From: JBDRGC01 sp043818215
GTDB lineage: Bacteria > Chloroflexota > Anaerolineae > Anaerolineales > UBA11858
Direction: 5' to 3'
Length of the DNA: 6,937 nt
Assembly (NCBI GenBank): GCA_043818215.1
Contig: JBDRGC010000266.1
Span: forward strand, 1-6,937
Shown here: piece after piece, positions 5,021 through 6,937 of the stretch
Layout of the letters: each line of letters opens with the position of its first letter
Numbering within the stretch: the first letter of the stretch is position 1
Made by a program: the position numbers and the translations under genes
Notes under the pieces: generated by a model
What the model was told of the DNA's origin: nothing
The model's input: only the letters and a program-made list of their open reading frames with translations
The model's database searches: none

Positions 5021-6418
5021 ATGGAAGAATCGCGAATCTACCAACTCAAAATCAGCCTCAATGGAGTTCAGCCTCCCATCTGGCGGCGTATCCAGGTGCC
5101 GGGCAGTGTCTCGCTCTTTAAACTGCATTTTATCCTCCAACTCGCCTTGGGATGGACAAACTCCCACTTACACGAGTTCTTCATCGAAGGCAGCCATTAT
5201 GGGGATCCGCCAGACTATGAACTGGACATACGGCAAATTCGAGACGAGAAAGACTACCTGCTCAAGCAAGTCATCACAGATGCGGGTGTTCAGTTTACCT
5301 ACCTATACGATTTTGGCGATAGCTGGCATCACACCGTGCTGGTGGAAAACATCCTGGATGGCGAAGGTGGACAACTCTATCCCATCTGCTTGCAAGGGGA
5401 GCGTGCCTGCCCGCCGGAAGATGTCGGCAGTACGGGTGGTTACGCGGAATTCCTTGATGCGATCCGGGATACTGATCATCCGGAGCACGAATCGTATCTC
5501 GCCTGGGCAGGGGGCAATTTCGAGCCGGAGGCGTTCGACCGGGATCGGGTCGATGAAGTGTTGAAACACTTCGATCTCTCCGAAATGGTTCGAGTGTATA
5601 ACCGGTATTATTCCACCGAAGCCGGGCCAGAGTTCAAGCTTTACCAAACCGTCTCCAATTGGCTCGCAGGCTTGACGGAAATCGAGCGTGCTCAATTTGC
5701 AGAGCTGCCACTGCGCCGGGATATCGTGACCCTGCTTAACTACCTGCGCGACCATCGCATTACCGGAACTCAATCTACCGGCAATCTGCCCCTGAAGGCC
5801 ATCCGGGAAGTGACGGCAGGTTTTGTCCACCCCCCTGTCTTGGAGAAGAAAATCGGTGATCGGGTCCATAAAATTCGCAGCGAGTATGATGTCTGGCCAG
5901 TTTACTTCATCCATGCGATAACAGAAACCGGCGGGTTGCTGGGTGGTGGACCAAGGAGGAAGTTGCGCCTCACCTCAAAGGGAGAGCAATTCTTGAGCGC
6001 TGAACCCGCTGTGCAGGTCTGGTTTATGCTGGAAAGCTGGTGGTTCCACACCAATTGGTTGATTGCCTACCCGGTTGGTGGGATCGGCGATCATCTACCC
6101 TATCATTTCGGGTTCGCCACACTGGGTCATTTGTTTGATTTGCCCGATGAAGGGCCTATTCCCTACGAGCATTTTGCTGACCAGTTGATCGGGGCCAGCG
6201 GATTGAAATGGGCCGCTCCAGATTCGACCTTTGCGCGGGATTCGCTGCACTGGTCTATCCAACGCATGGTAATCAACATCCTGGAAAGCTTCGGTATTGT
6301 GACACGTACATATCAGGATGAGTGGATTGGAAGCTATAAAACCAGGAAGTTGCACACCTTCTCGATAACCGGGCCTGGGAAAAGTTTATTAAAAACCCTT
6401 GCGGGAGGGTCATTTTAG
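5021..6418 (+). CDS. pRiA4b ORF-3-like domain protein with long C-terminal winged-helix-like region
   Basis: This is a 465-aa soluble protein. Residues about 6-182 match the plasmid pRiA4b ORF-3-like family: PPIWRRIQVPGS at 18-29, YDFGDSWHH at 96-104, CPPEDVGSTGGYAEF at 130-144 and FEPEAFDRDRVDEVL at 167-181. The biochemical role of that family is unknown; members are common on plasmids and near mobile elements. Residues about 185-465 go well beyond the usual single-domain length of around 180-200 aa. They contain LLNYLRDHRITGTQSTGNLPLKAI at 238-261, then a helical stretch with GGLLGGGPRRKLRLTSKGEQFL at 304-325, and a C-terminal end with LESFGIV (421-427) and FSITGPGKSLL (447-457). This pattern recalls helicase-associated winged-helix modules, an inference from memory. 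AAGGA at 5006-5010, ten bases before the ATG, supports the start. No partner gene lies on the same strand. It could be a DNA- or RNA-binding protein; no catalytic motif was seen. Confidence 0.85.
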   Translation: MEESRIYQLKISLNGVQPPIWRRIQVPGSVSLFKLHFILQLALGWTNSHLHEFFIEGSHYGDPPDYELDIRQIRDEKDYLLKQVITDAGVQFTYLYDFGDSWHHTVLVENILDGEGGQLYPICLQGERACPPEDVGSTGGYAEFLDAIRDTDHPEHESYLAWAGGNFEPEAFDRDRVDEVLKHFDLSEMVRVYNRYYSTEAGPEFKLYQTVSNWLAGLTEIERAQFAELPLRRDIVTLLNYLRDHRITGTQSTGNLPLKAIREVTAGFVHPPVLEKKIGDRVHKIRSEYDVWPVYFIHAITETGGLLGGGPRRKLRLTSKGEQFLSAEPAVQVWFMLESWWFHTNWLIAYPVGGIGDHLPYHFGFATLGHLFDLPDEGPIPYEHFADQLIGASGLKWAAPDSTFARDSLHWSIQRMVINILESFGIVTRTYQDEWIGSYKTRKLHTFSITGPGKSLLKTLAGGSF

Positions 6419-6501
6419 TGTGAGTATTATCGAACTTGGCAAACAAGAATTCAGAAGTCAACCACTCCTTAACGCAAAAAATAACTTTGATCTCCCCCCT
6501 T

Positions 6502-6535
6502 CAAACCGGGTCTCAATCATTCGAGACCCGGTTTG
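6502..6535. terminator. Stable hairpin between convergent genes
   Basis: A perfect 13-bp stem (caaaccgggtctc at 6502-6514, gagacccggtttg at 6523-6535) encloses an 8-base loop. It lies 83 bases after the stop of the plus-strand gene and 14 bases beyond the stop of the minus-strand gene. No U-run follows directly on either strand, so it is not a canonical intrinsic terminator. A bidirectional terminator or mRNA 3'-end stabiliser is the likely role. Confidence 0.6.
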
Positions 6536-6549
6536 GATTCGGCTTGGCC

Positions 6550-6937
6550 CTAAAACAACGTCATCTGATCTTCCGCAGCCACCAGCTTACGCTGCCGTCG
6601 CCGCACCCTGATCCTGCCACTGGAGATACCCTGGGATGCCATCCACTCGTCCAGCGTCATCACAGGGGCGACCATCGGACTGATCGCCGTGATCGAACCC
6701 ATCGGCGAGGCCGTGGTAGTGTTTTCCACCGCGAAGATGCTGTCTATCTTCTCGATCCGCTCGCCTTTCAGAACAGAGCGCACCAGGTCGGTGAGAAAGT
6801 CGCTCTCATCTTCCTCGGTCAGGGCAGAAGCAACCTCGTCGCCATAGAACAGGGTGGCTGCTTTCATCTTACGGCGGTTGGGCGGGTTTTTCTCCGCTTT
6901 GGTGAGTGTATCCGCCAAAGCCAGCAGGGTTTCGCGG
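6550..6937 (-). CDS. C-terminal fragment of unrecognised protein ending in a QMTLF motif
   Basis: The minus-strand frame is open from the right window edge to a TAG at 6552-6550, giving 128 codons. The in-frame TTG at 6918 is preceded by RETLLA in the same frame and has no convincing ribosome binding site, so the real start probably lies outside. Visible segments are a charged helical stretch (FYGDEVASALTEEDESDFL), a low-complexity Thr/Ser/Pro/Met segment, TLDEWMASQGI, a basic run RIRVRRRQRK, and the C-terminus EDQMTLF. The basic run suggests nucleic-acid contact. The last five residues resemble the QL(S/D)LF pentapeptide by which DNA polymerases and repair proteins bind the beta sliding clamp. 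I do not recognise the family. The gene is convergent with the pRiA4b-like gene. Confidence 0.7.
   Translation of the reverse strand, partial: RETLLALADTLTKAEKNPPNRRKMKAATLFYGDEVASALTEEDESDFLTDLVRSVLKGERIEKIDSIFAVENTTTASPMGSITAISPMVAPVMTLDEWMASQGISSGRIRVRRRQRKLVAAEDQMTLF

Noticed and set aside
5303..5914. 203-codon open frame antisense to the pRiA4b-like gene
   Set aside because: It is a shadow of the plus-strand codon pattern, with no domain or ribosome binding site.

Overview
The window looks like chromosomal DNA of a Chloroflexota bacterium, most likely Anaerolineae-like. This placement is an inference from remembered family resemblance: the phytochrome-like multi-GAF histidine kinase, the style of the type I glutamine synthetase, and a pRiA4b-ORF3-like protein with a long extra C-terminal region. 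GC content is moderate and the intergenic spaces are long and rich in hairpins and gene relics. No rRNA, tRNA or CRISPR array was seen.

Layout. (1) 2-1900 (+): the 3' part of a multi-GAF sensor histidine kinase, open at the left edge. (2) 1901-2421: about 520 bp without a gene, filled by two adjacent palindromic, MITE-like elements (1923-2190 and 2186-2350). An 11-bp direct repeat lies at both outer ends. (3) 2422-3843 (+): a complete type I glutamine synthetase. (4) 3844-5020: about 1.2 kb without an intact gene. It holds the remains of an ABC-F ATPase gene (4093-4293). In front of it sits an almost textbook attenuation leader: a -10 box, a strong Shine-Dalgarno sequence, a five-codon leader peptide (MHITL) and an intrinsic terminator ending 13 bases before the relic start codon. 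Downstream are a terminator-like hairpin, a tandem 9-bp ACGGAT repeat with an inverted copy, and about 400 bp of unassigned sequence. (5) 5021-6418 (+): a 465-aa protein with an N-terminal pRiA4b ORF-3-like domain and a C-terminal region of about 280 aa that resembles winged-helix modules. (6) 6419-6549: a convergent gap with a perfect 13-bp-stem hairpin. (7) 6550-6937 (-): the C-terminal end of an unrecognised protein whose last residues, QMTLF, resemble a sliding-clamp-binding peptide.

The intact genes do not form an obvious pathway or operon; each is separated by long spacers. The most informative part is the ABC-F relic with its still well-formed leader. It suggests a lineage in which an ABC-F gene (ribosome protection or translation factor) was once controlled by leader-peptide attenuation and then lost, leaving its promoter-leader-terminator unit behind.
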